A DNA stretch of 64,000 nt from Vallitaleaceae bacterium (lineage in GTDB: Bacteria; Bacillota; Clostridia; Lachnospirales; Vallitaleaceae). The stretch spans positions 1 through 64,000 of the forward strand of contig JANQFZ010000050.1 in the NCBI GenBank assembly GCA_028277605.1, given 5' to 3'. Positions 46,101 through 54,006 of the stretch are shown piece by piece (within the stretch, counting starts at the first letter, position 1; every line of letters begins with the position of its first letter). The position numbers and the translations under genes were made by a program. The notes under the pieces are model-generated. The model worked only from the letters and a program-made list of their open reading frames with translations. It did no database searches and was not told the origin of the DNA.

Positions 46101-46714
46101 AGCTGATCCTTCTGATTTTCTAGCTCAACAATAATATCATTCACTCGGAATAAGTTTTGTTTTTGCTCCTCGAGCTTTTTAACTGCTCCTTCTTTTCTTT
46201 TCTTAAACTTAACTATTCCAGCTGCTTCGTCAAATAGTAATCGTCTATCTTCAGGCTTATGGCTTAGAATTTTATCAATTTGACCTTGTCCAATAATTGA
46301 ATAGCCCTCTTTGCCAATACCAGTGTCCATTAAAAGCTCTATGATATCTTTTAATCTACATGAGGAACGATTAATATAATAATCGCTTTCTCCCGAACGA
46401 TATACTCTTCTAGTGATAATTACTTCAGAATAATCAATTGGAAGCTTTCTATCGTGATTGTCTATTTCAATACTCACTTGAGAATATCCTACAGACTTTC
46501 TATTCTCTGTGCCAGCAAAAATAACATCCTCCATTTTACTACCTCTGAGCTGTTTAGCACTTTGCTCTCCTAGAACCCAGCGAACAGCATCAGCAATGTT
46601 ACTTTTACCACTACCGTTAGGGCCTACAATACCTGTGATACCATCGTTAAAAACTAATTGTATTTTATGTGCAAATGATTTAAAGCCCTGCAGATCTATC
46701 GATTTTAAATGCAT
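43151..46714 (-). CDS. smc: Chromosome segregation ATPase SMC
   Basis: Condensin ATPase organising the nucleoid. Head N-terminal part: MHLKSIDLQGFKSFA, then Walker A IVGPNGSGKSNIADAVRWV near 30-48. Two long coiled-coil arms (about 165-500 and 670-1000) flank a hinge near 510-650 with KGIHGVVADTMQV and GGSLTGGSYKNKG. The C-terminal head has the signature LLSGGERAFTAIALLFAI near 1095-1112 and Walker B CVLDEIEAALDDANV near 1120. Length 1187 aa from the ATG at 46714. A longer frame crosses the Shine-Dalgarno AAGGA. The order rnc-smc-ftsY is conserved. Confidence 0.97.
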   Translation of the reverse strand: MHLKSIDLQGFKSFAHKIQLVFNDGITGIVGPNGSGKSNIADAVRWVLGEQSAKQLRGSKMEDVIFAGTENRKSVGYSQVSIEIDNHDRKLPIDYSEVIITRRVYRSGESDYYINRSSCRLKDIIELLMDTGIGKEGYSIIGQGQIDKILSHKPEDRRLLFDEAAGIVKFKKRKEGAVKKLEEQKQNLFRVNDIIVELENQKDQLCEQSDKAKEFLKLKENLKTYEINSFLNEYSQCEEQINSFIAKEKITICEIEEAKDNYNTNKADYERLNIELETLNESIDKKKELMARLSMDKEKVDHSIKLAKEQMNSIVNQNSRLQVAVKTSESKLKECNIQKESHSDLTNQFNQNIEEKNDELLKEEAVLKVVQEDIRQNETTVESSKTNIIERMNEISSIKGKIQRYKTIEENLMDRKTTLDEKSRQLEQSTSTQQAIKTSKENGLLLIKKTLDNIQVKKTEIEEIIHSIDEQKKTTVQKLNDETKQYHQYTSRYHTLRDITSQYDGYTISIKKIMQLKKTNPHYSKGIHGVVADTMQVAKKYELAIETALGGSIQNIITTNENIAKECIQYLKKNKYGRATFLPMSSVKPRGQLNVPLLDEQGVIGLACDLVEVAPSYRGIIRYLLGRVVVVNHIDHAICLARKYKYSVKMVTLTGDIINPGGSLTGGSYKNKGNHFLGRKRELEEIKKQLDEIAATIEISKREKDSIKQKEDLLRQEASDLAKEENQLKLEYQGEELKLNQIVLDMEKMSEAIDDITQELSEITMQNKDIEASVHALELELKGSEDENNNEEKNIQALIEVIQGKKKKQEMLSNCITQIKLDINSLEQKQKHLIEDNKKLEQSIQEIAEEVIQNKAEIMTNQEALIAKQQIISDSAQSIQKLDSDYIVIQNNLEELTSQKTSKSGQLTLLFELLESTNEKINVLEKENLKLQNAKIKFDLQIENLINYMWEEYELTYSSCLDFKEDLGTTPSIKKSIQALKEQIKVLGDVNVNAIEDYKSVIERYTFLTEQKEDILDAEAKLMQVIEDLNHEMTKQFKQKFSEIMERFNEVFRELFGGGKGLLKLTDEDNLLQSGIHITAQPPGKKLQSMMLLSGGERAFTAIALLFAIQSLKPSPFCVLDEIEAALDDANVERFANYLKKLSKQTQFIIITHRRGTMEAADTLYGITMQEKGISSLVSVKLVEKEL

Positions 46715-46872
46715 GTTCTCATTCCTTATACCTGCCTTAGCTCCATCATAAAAGTATTGATGGTCACATCTTATATAAAGACAAGTTTTCTTCTTATTAC
46801 TCAATATTCAAATAAAACAATAGGCATTGGACAATGGACAATTCGTATTGTCTACTGTACATTGACAATTGT

Positions 46873-47565
46873 CTAGTGAGATTTTATATTCTTGATCGCA
46901 TTGTAAGCCGCTTCCTGCTCAGCTATTTTTTTGCTTCTCCCATTACCATGACCTAGTATTTTCCCATTATGTCTAACTTCAACTTCAAAAAGCTTATTAT
47001 GGTCGGGACCCATTTCCTTAACGACCATATATTCAATCACATGATCACTATTTTTTTGTACCAGCTCTTGCAAATGTGTTTTACTGTCGACAAACAGCTG
47101 CCTATTTTGAACGTTATTGAGAAGTGTTGCATAGATAAATTTTTTGGCGGCTTTAATACCACCATCTAAATAGACTGCTCCAATTAATGCTTCTAGGGCA
47201 TCTGATAAGACTGATGCTCTATTTCTGCCTCCTGAATTTTCTTCTCCTTTTCCTAGTAACAAGTACTCACCAAGCTTGATTTCTTTAGATAAGCTTGCAA
47301 GAGTAGGTTCGCAGACAATGCTTGCTCTAAATTTTGTTAATTCTCCTTCGAGCATATGTTTATAGTTGTTAAACAAATAATCACTGGTTACAACCTCTAA
47401 AACAGCATCTCCCAAAAATTCTAACCGTTCATTATTCTCAAACTTGGACATTTTATGTTCATTAGCAAAAGAACTATGCACCAAGGCTTGACTTAAGAGT
47501 TTGGGATTCTTAAATCTATATTTAATTATCGATTGAATTCTCTTTAGTTTGTCTTTCTTTAACAT
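46873..47565 (-). CDS. rnc: Ribonuclease III
   Basis: Double-strand-specific endoribonuclease for rRNA processing and mRNA decay. The signature NNERLEFLGDAVLEVV near 44-59 carries the catalytic acids, with DALEALIGAVYLDGG near 114-128 in the second acid group. The C-terminal dsRNA-binding domain begins near 150. Length 230 aa from the ATG at 47565, which has GGAGGG five nt upstream. It has its own promoter downstream of acpP. Confidence 0.97.
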   Translation of the reverse strand: MLKKDKLKRIQSIIKYRFKNPKLLSQALVHSSFANEHKMSKFENNERLEFLGDAVLEVVTSDYLFNNYKHMLEGELTKFRASIVCEPTLASLSKEIKLGEYLLLGKGEENSGGRNRASVLSDALEALIGAVYLDGGIKAAKKFIYATLLNNVQNRQLFVDSKTHLQELVQKNSDHVIEYMVVKEMGPDHNKLFEVEVRHNGKILGHGNGRSKKIAEQEAAYNAIKNIKSH

Positions 47566-47614
47566 GGTTACCCTCCTTACAAAAGAACTCATTCCTTAAC
47601 CCATATACAGAGAT

Positions 47615-47643
47615 ATTTTAGCATGAATTGCATTTTTATACAA
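47615..47643 (-). promoter_or_regulatory. Predicted sigma-A promoter of rnc-smc-ftsY
   Basis: TTGTAT (47643-47638) and TAAAAT (47620-47615), spaced 17 bp on the minus strand, about 50 nt before the rnc start. Confidence 0.65.
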
Positions 47644-47758
47644 CTTTTAACTGATTTGAGTTCCCCCAATTTACTATTTTGCGCTTAACCATTAGGATAT
47701 ATAGACTAATTAACTATTTAAACTTAGCTTAATGCATTAACGCTATAAAGAAATTATA

Positions 47759-47783
47759 GGGTTGTCTTATGACACGACAGCCC
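47759..47783 (-). terminator. Hairpin after acpP
   Basis: GGGCTGTC pairs with GACAACCC with one C-A mismatch around GTGTCATAA on the minus strand. It lies 20 nt after a 20-bp palindrome (AAAGCCCTTT and its complement, 47802-47821). Together the two hairpins likely end the rpmF-plsX-acpP transcript. Confidence 0.5.
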
Positions 47784-47801
47784 TTTAGCAATAAATGCAT
47801 T

Positions 47802-47821
47802 AAAGCCCTTTAAAGGGCTTT
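47802..47821 (-). terminator. Perfect palindromic hairpin just after acpP
   Basis: The 20-nt sequence AAAGCCCTTTAAAGGGCTTT is self-complementary and lies 10 nt beyond the acpP stop. On the minus strand a mixed T-rich stretch (AATGCATTTATT) follows, so it is a weak terminator by sequence. Confidence 0.5.
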
Positions 47822-47831
47822 ATGTTTTTTG

Positions 47832-48062
47832 TCATTCATTGTGGTTTTTAATAGCTTGCACGGCATCTCCTACCGTAATCAAATCTTCAGCTTCTTCATT
47901 ATTAATCTCTATATCAAATTCTTCTTCAATAGCCATTATAATTTGCACCAAATCTAGTGAGTCGATGCTTAAATCATCTACAAATTTAGTATCCGCATCA
48001 ATCTGGGAAGCATCCTCGCTTGTAAATTCTGATATAATCTCAACAAGCTTTTCGAGTTCCAT
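47832..48062 (-). CDS. acpP: Acyl carrier protein
   Basis: 76-aa carrier of growing fatty acyl chains via 4'-phosphopantetheine on Ser35 in the motif SIDSLDLVQ. The acidic helical profile (VEIISEFTSEDASQID at the N-terminus and EEFDIEINNEEAEDLI after the Ser) is typical. It lies 67 nt downstream of plsX, which uses acyl-ACP, and upstream of the rnc unit. Confidence 0.97.
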   Translation of the reverse strand: MELEKLVEIISEFTSEDASQIDADTKFVDDLSIDSLDLVQIIMAIEEEFDIEINNEEAEDLITVGDAVQAIKNHNE

Positions 48063-48129
48063 TATAATACCCCTTCTTTCTTAAATAATAATAGCTTTAA
48101 AGCTTAATTTGCTTCATAATCTTATGTGA

Positions 48130-49122
48130 TTATTTATGATTAATATTTTGCTCGATCTTTTCTTTAATATGCAGACTCGTAAATTTATGGCATTGTATTA
48201 CAGTATTTTTAATAGCATAGGCATTGGAGCTACCGTGTGATTTTACAACCAATCCTTCTAATCCTAACAAAGGCGCGCCTCCATATTCGGTATAATCAAA
48301 TTGTTTTCTAAAATCAGAAAGTACAGGCTTTAAAATCATGCCTCCTATTTTACCTCTTATAGATGACATAATAGACTCCTTCAACATACTCAATAAAGAT
48401 AAGCCAAGTCCTTCTGTATATTTTAGGATAATATTACCAACAAAAGCATCACAGACAATCACATCTGCTTTACCCTCTGTGATATCACGCGCTTCAATAT
48501 TGCCAATAAAATTCAGATCTTCTTTTTCTAATAAAGCATATGCTTCTTTCGCTAAAGTGTTCCCTTTTGATTTTTCCTCACCAATGTTAACTATGGCAAC
48601 TTTAGGGTTGCGAATACCAACTATGTTTTCTAAATAGATAGATCCCATATGGGCAAATTGGACTAGGTAACTCGGCTTTGCTTCTGCATTTGCACCACAG
48701 TCAATGAGTAAGGTAACCCCTTTTCTATTGGGAATTAATGAGCCAAGAGCAGGTCTTTCTATCCCTTTTATTCTTCCTATAATTAATGTGCCTCCCGCAA
48801 GTATAGCACCTGTACTTCCAGCAGAGATAAAAGCATCAGCTTTTTTTTCTTTAACAAGGTTAAAGGCTTTTACCATGGATGCATCTTTTTTTCTTCTTAT
48901 AGCAACGACTGGTGCTTCATGAACATCAATCACTTGAGAAGCATGAACCACTTCAATCTGCTGATTTGAATAGTTATATTTTGCTAACTCACGCTTAATT
49001 TCTTCTTCTTTACCCACTAATATGACATTTATAGATTGATCTTCTCTAACTGCCATTATACAGCCTTTTACAATCTCTTCTGGTGCATGATCGCCACCCA
49101 TCGCATCTACTGCAACATTCAT
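48130..49122 (-). CDS. plsX: Phosphate acyltransferase PlsX
   Basis: Converts acyl-ACP to acyl-phosphate, the donor for PlsY. The 330-aa protein starts with the NVAVDAMGGDHAPEEIVKG signature (residues 2-20) and contains SAGSTGAILAGGTLIIGRIKG near 100 and DCGANAEAKPSYL near 140. FRKQFDYTEYGGAPLLGLEG near 268 is a further signature. It is peripheral at the membrane. It follows rpmF across a terminator-like hairpin; the gene set DUF177-rpmF-plsX is very widely conserved. Confidence 0.96.
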   Translation of the reverse strand: MNVAVDAMGGDHAPEEIVKGCIMAVREDQSINVILVGKEEEIKRELAKYNYSNQQIEVVHASQVIDVHEAPVVAIRRKKDASMVKAFNLVKEKKADAFISAGSTGAILAGGTLIIGRIKGIERPALGSLIPNRKGVTLLIDCGANAEAKPSYLVQFAHMGSIYLENIVGIRNPKVAIVNIGEEKSKGNTLAKEAYALLEKEDLNFIGNIEARDITEGKADVIVCDAFVGNIILKYTEGLGLSLLSMLKESIMSSIRGKIGGMILKPVLSDFRKQFDYTEYGGAPLLGLEGLVVKSHGSSNAYAIKNTVIQCHKFTSLHIKEKIEQNINHK

Positions 49123-49205
49123 CCTCTAACAAGCCTCCTAGATCTGTCTAAAACTAATATACTAGATTTCTAATAGTTTTTCAACAGTTTTTTAGGTAAA
49201 ACAAA

Positions 49206-49229
49206 AGGGCTGTTTTAAATTACAGCCCT
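49206..49229 (-). terminator. Hairpin between rpmF and plsX
   Basis: A perfect AGGGCTGT/ACAGCCCT stem with an 8-nt loop is followed on the minus strand by TTTGTTTT. It lies just after the rpmF stop codon. It probably reduces transcription into plsX relative to rpmF. Confidence 0.7.
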
Positions 49230-49235
49230 ACTTAA

Positions 49236-49415
49236 TTATTCAGTTTCAACAACAACTTTGTTTTTATAAGTACCACATGATTTGCAAACTCTATGAGGCA
49301 TAACAAGCTCTCCACATTTACTGCATCTAACTAGGTTAGGTGGGGTTAGTTTCCAATTAGCTCTACGTTTATTTCTTCTGGCTTTAGAATGTTTTCCTTT
49401 TGGTCCTATTGCCAT
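49236..49415 (-). CDS. rpmF: 50S ribosomal protein L32
   Basis: 59-aa zinc-ribbon ribosomal protein. It starts MAIGPKGKHSKARRNKRRA and carries two cysteine pairs, CSKC and CKSC, near residues 31-34 and 44-47. This is the zinc-binding, Cys4 form. GGAGGTGTCACC lies directly before the ATG. It follows the DUF177 gene by 15 nt, the classic yceD-rpmF pair. Confidence 0.97.
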   Translation of the reverse strand: MAIGPKGKHSKARRNKRRANWKLTPPNLVRCSKCGELVMPHRVCKSCGTYKNKVVVETE

Positions 49416-49430
49416 GGTGACACCTCCTTA

Positions 49431-49931
49431 TCATTCTTCCTTAAATAAGTCCTTAAGAACAGCCAACCTAGGGTCTATATCATCATTCTGACATTCACAC
49501 GGTCCATCATTTAAGTTCTTACCGCAATGCTTACATATTCCTTTACATGATTCATGGCATAAAACTTTCATTGGAAACGCAATAATCAGTTCATTAAAAA
49601 CTAACTTTTCTAAATCTAAGTTATAGCCATCCATATAACTTATGTCTTTAAACTCTGACGAATGAAATGCCACTTCTTTAGAAAAATCAGCTTTTAATGG
49701 GTAGTTGACTGGCTCTGCACATCTATGGCAGGGAATAACCAAGGTTGTTTCAATACTTCCATTTAAATTGATTTCCCTATTTCCCCTGTGTAATATGGTT
49801 ATTTTTAACTTAATAGGATCCACAACTTCATATAAATCGCCATCGAATTGGATGGAGTCAAATAAAATGCTCTTATGAATCTCTTTTTTCATTCCGTCAT
49901 AAAGAAAAAAATCACTTAAGTTGATGAGCAT
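49431..49931 (-). CDS. DUF177 family protein (YceD-like)
   Basis: 166-aa cytosolic protein of the DUF177 family, associated with 23S rRNA metabolism and always found before rpmF. Cysteines are clustered in two pairs: CHRC near residue 72 and, at the C-terminus, CHESCKGICKHCGKN near 126, with CEC further on, suggesting a metal-binding tail. The ATG at 49931 follows AGGAGTGG. It has an almost perfect sigma-A promoter about 60 nt upstream. Confidence 0.85.
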   Translation of the reverse strand: MLINLSDFFLYDGMKKEIHKSILFDSIQFDGDLYEVVDPIKLKITILHRGNREINLNGSIETTLVIPCHRCAEPVNYPLKADFSKEVAFHSSEFKDISYMDGYNLDLEKLVFNELIIAFPMKVLCHESCKGICKHCGKNLNDGPCECQNDDIDPRLAVLKDLFKEE

Positions 49932-49989
49932 ACTACCACTCCTAGACATTTATAGAATAATGGAGTTATTCAGCAAATAGCCACAGATT

Positions 49990-50018
49990 ATTATACCTAT
50001 CTATCTAGCATTTGTCAA
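49990..50018 (-). promoter_or_regulatory. Consensus sigma-A promoter of the DUF177-rpmF-plsX-acpP unit
   Basis: A perfect TTGACA (50018-50013) and TATAAT (49995-49990) with 17-bp spacing on the minus strand. Confidence 0.85.
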
Positions 50019-50096
50019 CTACTTATCGTTTGAGTTTCTCCATTTTTTAATTATAAATCCTTCAACACATTAAAAATAACCAGACTTATAGTGACT

Positions 50097-50136
50097 GAAA
50101 AGCACCTATAACCAGTTTTTAGTATAGGTACTTTTC
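50097..50136 (-). terminator. 14-bp hairpin after ackA
   Basis: GAAAAGTACCTATA pairs with TATAGGTGCTTTTC (one G-U) around a 12-nt loop, about 60 nt past the ackA stop. The T-rich run is weak (GGTTATTTTTAATG, 40 nt later), so termination is uncertain. Confidence 0.5.
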
Positions 50137-50197
50137 AATCGTTGCAAACTATACATGCTTCGCAAGCAAAAAGAACCGTCCCTAGTACTTACAGTAC

Positions 50198-51394
50198 TTA
50201 TGCTCGTACAATTTTTAGCGTTTCCTTAGCAATCATTAACTCTTCGTCTGTAGGTATGACTAAAGATTTTACTTTAGCATCTGGATTAGAAAAATCTCTT
50301 TCTATCTCCCTGCACTTATTCTTTTCTTGATCCACGCTAACTCCAAGGTACGTTAAGTAACTACATACATCTCTTCTTACATGATGATTGTTTTCTCCAA
50401 GACCTGCTGTAAATGCAACTGCATCTATACCATTCATAGCCGCTGCATAAGAACCTACATATTTGGCTACCCTATAGCAAAAAACGTCCATGGTTAGTTT
50501 TGCTTGCTCATTTTCCTCATCAACAGCATTTTCTAAATCTCTAAAATCACTGGATAAATTGGATAGTCCTAATACACCCGATTTTTTATTAAGAACATCC
50601 ATTACTTCACTAATTGACATATTTTCTTTATTCGCAAGAAATTGAATAATAGCAGGATCGACATCTCCACTTCTTGTTCCCATAATTAAGCCCTCTAGTG
50701 GTGTTAATCCCATACTAGTATCTACTGATACGCCTCTATCGACAGCACAGATACTTGCGCCATTGCCTAGATGACATACCACAATTTTCATATCTTTAAT
50801 ATCTCTTCCAAGCATTTCAGCTGTTCGATTGGCTACATATTTATGTGAGGTACCATGAAAACCGTAACGTCTCAGCTTATGTTTCTCATAGTAATCATAA
50901 GGAAGACCATAAAGATAAGCTTTTTTAGGCATGGTTTGATGAAAAGCCGTATCAAAAACTCCAACCATTGGTATATTAGGTATTAATTTTTCACAAGCAG
51001 CAATACCAATAAGATTAGCTGGATTATGTAATGGGGCTAAATCACTACATTTTTTTACTGCTTCAATCACATCATCGTTAATTAATACAGACCCTGAAAA
51101 TTCTTCTCCGCCATGAACAATTCTGTGCCCAACAGCATTAATTTCACTCATACTATTAATAACACCATGCTCTTTTGATGTTAAAGCATCAATTACATAC
51201 TGAACAGCATGAGTATGATCAGGCATATCTCCATTAACAATAACTTTATTACCATCTAGAGAGGTTTGCTTTAGTCTTGAATCATCAATACCAATTCTCT
51301 CGCATATTCCTTTTGCTAACACTTCTTCTTTATCCATATTAATCAATTGATACTTTAAAGAAGAACTTCCGCAATTCATAACTAATATATTCAC
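50198..51394 (-). CDS. ackA: Acetate kinase
   Basis: Converts acetyl phosphate and ADP to acetate and ATP, the ATP-yielding step of acetate fermentation. 398 aa with the signatures VMNCGSSSLKYQLI near residues 4-17, HRIVHGGEEFSGSVLI near 89-104, and VFDTAFHQTMPKKAYLYGLP near 144-163. VCHLGNGASICAVDRG near 205 and FTAGLGENNHHVRRDV near 322 also fit. The GTG start has GAAGGAG nine nt upstream. It lies 27 nt after pta. Confidence 0.97.
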   Translation of the reverse strand: MNILVMNCGSSSLKYQLINMDKEEVLAKGICERIGIDDSRLKQTSLDGNKVIVNGDMPDHTHAVQYVIDALTSKEHGVINSMSEINAVGHRIVHGGEEFSGSVLINDDVIEAVKKCSDLAPLHNPANLIGIAACEKLIPNIPMVGVFDTAFHQTMPKKAYLYGLPYDYYEKHKLRRYGFHGTSHKYVANRTAEMLGRDIKDMKIVVCHLGNGASICAVDRGVSVDTSMGLTPLEGLIMGTRSGDVDPAIIQFLANKENMSISEVMDVLNKKSGVLGLSNLSSDFRDLENAVDEENEQAKLTMDVFCYRVAKYVGSYAAAMNGIDAVAFTAGLGENNHHVRRDVCSYLTYLGVSVDQEKNKCREIERDFSNPDAKVKSLVIPTDEELMIAKETLKIVRA

Positions 51395-51421
51395 AGAGTT
51401 TCTCTCCTTCTAATTTATTTC

Positions 51422-52417
51422 TTAATTATTTTGAGCTTGTACAGCAGTAATGGCAACCACACCAACAATATCATCAGAGGAACAGCCTCTTGAAAGATCA
51501 TTTACAGGCTTTGCAATACCTTGAGTCACTGGTCCATAGGCTTCAGCTTTAGCAAGTCGTTGTGTGAGCTTATATCCAATATTCCCAGAATCTAAATCAG
51601 GAAAGATCAAAACATTTGCTTGTCCAGCAACTGAACTACCTGGTGCTTTTTTTGAACCTACACTTGGTACAATAGCTGCATCTAATTGTAATTCACCATC
51701 CAGTTTAATATCAGGAGCCATTGTTTTTGCTAATTTTGTCGCTTCAACCACTTTATCAACATCTGGGTGTGTAGCACTTCCCATTGTAGAATGTGATAAC
51801 ATACCGACAATAGGTTCTTCTTGAACTAGAGTTCTAAAGGACTTTGCAGAACTAAGAGCAATTGAAGCCAGCTCTTGGGAATCTGGATTCTGCACTAAAC
51901 CACAATCAGAAAAAATAAAAGTGCCGTTAGAACCAAAATCACAATCTGGTACAACCATAACAAAAAAGGAAGAGACAAGCTTAGTTCCCGAAGCTGTTTT
52001 TAATATTTGTAATGATGGTCTTAAAACATTCGCCGTTGCACTGATTGCTCCAGCTACCATACCATCAGCTAAACCTTCTTTCACCATCATGACACCTAGA
52101 TATAAAGCATCTTTTAGTAAAAGATTCTGAGCTTCTTCAAATGTCATGCCTTTTTTCTTGCGAAGGTCAACTAACTTTTCAACATAGACCTGCATTTTAT
52201 CAAAACTCTCAGGATTAATAAATCGTGCTTTAGAAAGATCCAATCCACTACCAATCTGTTCAATTTCCTCTTTATTTCCTATCAATATCACATTAGCAAT
52301 ATCTTCAGCCAGTACCTTATGCGCTGCTTCAACCGTTCTTCTTTCGTAGGATTCAGGTAGTACAATGGTTTTCTTGTCTTGTCTTGCGCGCTCTTTAATT
52401 GTGTTAATAAAACTCAC
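51422..52417 (-). CDS. pta: Phosphate acetyltransferase
   Basis: Makes acetyl phosphate from acetyl-CoA, supplying AckA. The short form of 331 aa has TIVLPESYERRTVEAAH near 17-33, MVKEGLADGMVAGAISATANVLRP near 93-116, FSDCGLVQNPD near 152 and GQANVLIFPDLDSGNIGYKL near 267-286. I chose the GTG at 52417, preceded by GGAG at about 11 nt. It gives the start MSFINTIKERARQDKK of homologues; the frame from 52489 would include the promoter region. Confidence 0.96.
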   Translation of the reverse strand: MSFINTIKERARQDKKTIVLPESYERRTVEAAHKVLAEDIANVILIGNKEEIEQIGSGLDLSKARFINPESFDKMQVYVEKLVDLRKKKGMTFEEAQNLLLKDALYLGVMMVKEGLADGMVAGAISATANVLRPSLQILKTASGTKLVSSFFVMVVPDCDFGSNGTFIFSDCGLVQNPDSQELASIALSSAKSFRTLVQEEPIVGMLSHSTMGSATHPDVDKVVEATKLAKTMAPDIKLDGELQLDAAIVPSVGSKKAPGSSVAGQANVLIFPDLDSGNIGYKLTQRLAKAEAYGPVTQGIAKPVNDLSRGCSSDDIVGVVAITAVQAQNN

Positions 52418-52460
52418 GATAGAATAATCTCCTTTCAACCAACCATATAATGTCACTTTC

Positions 52461-52489
52461 ATTATAATATTAATGTTTATTGTATACAA
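52461..52489 (-). promoter_or_regulatory. Predicted sigma-A promoter of pta-ackA
   Basis: TTGTAT (52489-52484) and TATAAT (52466-52461) with 17-bp spacing on the minus strand, about 40 nt before the pta start. The -35 lies in a TTGTATACAA palindrome, which could also be an operator. Confidence 0.7.
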
Positions 52490-52603
52490 TATATATTTTT
52501 GTTTTTTTTCACTTTCTTAATAATAATCGATAGAGATTGATAAGAAACACGTATAATTACCATTTTATGGTTAAAATTAATGTAGAACATATTTAACTTA
52601 TGC

Positions 52604-52632
52604 TTGATTAAAAGAATTAAATCCATTAAACT
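52604..52632 (+). promoter_or_regulatory. Possible sigma-A promoter of tmcAL
   Basis: TTGATT (52604-52609) and TAAACT (52627-52632) with 17-bp spacing on the plus strand, 44 nt before the tmcAL start. The -10 box is weak. Confidence 0.4.
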
Positions 52633-52675
52633 AATTTTAAACACATTATTATTTTTAACCTAAGGTGGATGATTT

Positions 52676-53941
52676 ATGCGAGTTGTTGGTATTATTGCTG
52701 AGTACAACCCATTTCACAAGGGACATCAGTTTCAATTAGAAGAAGCAAAAAGAGTAACAAACGCTGATTTTTGTATTGTTATTATGAGCGGTCATTATGT
52801 TCAAAGAGGGGAACCTGCCATTCTAGATAAGTGGACAAGAGCTGAAATGGCTTTAAATAATGGCGCTGATTTGGTTATAGAACTACCTGTTCATTTTTCA
52901 ACAGCAAGTGCAGAGTTTTTTAGTTTTGCATCTGTTTGTCTTTTAGAACAATTAGGACTCGTGGATGCATTATGTTTTGGTAGTGAGGCTGGCTCCATTC
53001 CTCTATTAGAAGCAGTTGCTCGGGTTCTTGTAGAAGAACCCGAAGACTATAAAGTATTATTAAAGTCTTTTATGAAACAAGGATACAGCTATGTTACATC
53101 AAGAGCTATGGCTCTTTTAAATTATTTAGATGGTATAGATGATAATGAAAGTATAGAAAATACCAATGCACTCCGTCGATTAATCAAATCACCTAATAAT
53201 ATTCTTGGAATTGAGTACATTAAAGCCATAATTAAACTAAATAGTAAGATTCAGCCCTATACCATTAAACGTATGGGTGCACACTATCATGATGACTCAA
53301 TTAATAAAAGCTTACCTTCTGCAACAGCCATTCGAAAGGCTATTTTCAATCAGCAATCTCTAAAGGATATTGAAGCTTCTGTCCCAAAGACAGCTTATGA
53401 TTTATTATTGAATACTCTACAGCAAAGAAAAGCCCCCGTTTACTTAGATGACTATTCTCCTATACTACAATATAAGCTACTTATGCTGCCTTCTTCCTCA
53501 TTAGAACACTATGTGGATATCAACGAAGGTATACAAAACCGTTTTAAACAGCTTGCAAAAAAGTATTATAACATCTCAGAAATTGTCCGTTTTGCGAATA
53601 CTAAGCGCTATCCTCACTCAAAGATCCGTAGAGCATTGCTCCATATTCTACTAGATATAAAGAAAGACTCCTTTAATCATTATATTAAACATGGGTATGC
53701 ACAATATATTCGCGTGTTAGGATTTAAAAAGACTAGCAGTGCTTTGCTAAAAGCCTTAAAAGAAACTGCAAGACTACCAATTATATCCAATGTAAAAGAT
53801 GCTTTTATACAATTAGAAAACCTCCAGAAGAATATGCTGTTAGATGAAATTAAAGCGACAGAATGCTACAATCTTATTTTAAGACAAAAGTATGATCTGA
53901 ATATGAAAAATGACTATAATCAACCCATGATTATTGTATAA
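52676..53941 (+). CDS. tmcAL: tRNA(Met) cytidine acetate ligase TmcAL (YlbM)
   Basis: Uses acetate and ATP to acetylate cytidine at the wobble position of elongator tRNA(Met). The N-terminal nucleotidyltransferase fold has IIAEYNPFHKGHQFQLEEA near 6-24 (HxGH) and VIMSGHYVQRGEPAIL near 34-49. FGSEAGSI-type residues lie near 102. DSINKSLPSATAIRKA near 205-220 is the ISSTxIR equivalent. Length 421 aa. GGTGG precedes the ATG. It is transcribed away from pta-ackA, so acetate production and acetate-dependent tRNA modification share a divergent promoter region. Confidence 0.94.
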   Translation: MRVVGIIAEYNPFHKGHQFQLEEAKRVTNADFCIVIMSGHYVQRGEPAILDKWTRAEMALNNGADLVIELPVHFSTASAEFFSFASVCLLEQLGLVDALCFGSEAGSIPLLEAVARVLVEEPEDYKVLLKSFMKQGYSYVTSRAMALLNYLDGIDDNESIENTNALRRLIKSPNNILGIEYIKAIIKLNSKIQPYTIKRMGAHYHDDSINKSLPSATAIRKAIFNQQSLKDIEASVPKTAYDLLLNTLQQRKAPVYLDDYSPILQYKLLMLPSSSLEHYVDINEGIQNRFKQLAKKYYNISEIVRFANTKRYPHSKIRRALLHILLDIKKDSFNHYIKHGYAQYIRVLGFKKTSSALLKALKETARLPIISNVKDAFIQLENLQKNMLLDEIKATECYNLILRQKYDLNMKNDYNQPMIIV

Positions 53942-53948
53942 TACTTAG

Positions 53949-53976
53949 GTATATTTCTATGTTTTTATAATATAAT
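53949..53976 (+). promoter_or_regulatory. Possible sigma-E promoter of ylbJ
   Basis: GTATATT (53949-53955) and AATATAAT (53969-53976), spaced 13 bp, resemble the sigma-E consensus except for the missing first C of the -10. ylbJ is sigma-E-dependent in Bacillus. A short stretch separates it from the tmcAL stop. Confidence 0.4.
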
Positions 53977-54006
53977 TGTATAGATAAAAATGAGCCTTGG
54001 TGCCTT

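Noticed and set aside
50155-50200. GGGACGG-TTCTTTTTG motif after ackA as part of a known REP/TnpA repeat
   Set aside because: Only one copy is seen in the window and no partner arm is present, so nothing beyond a resemblance can be claimed.
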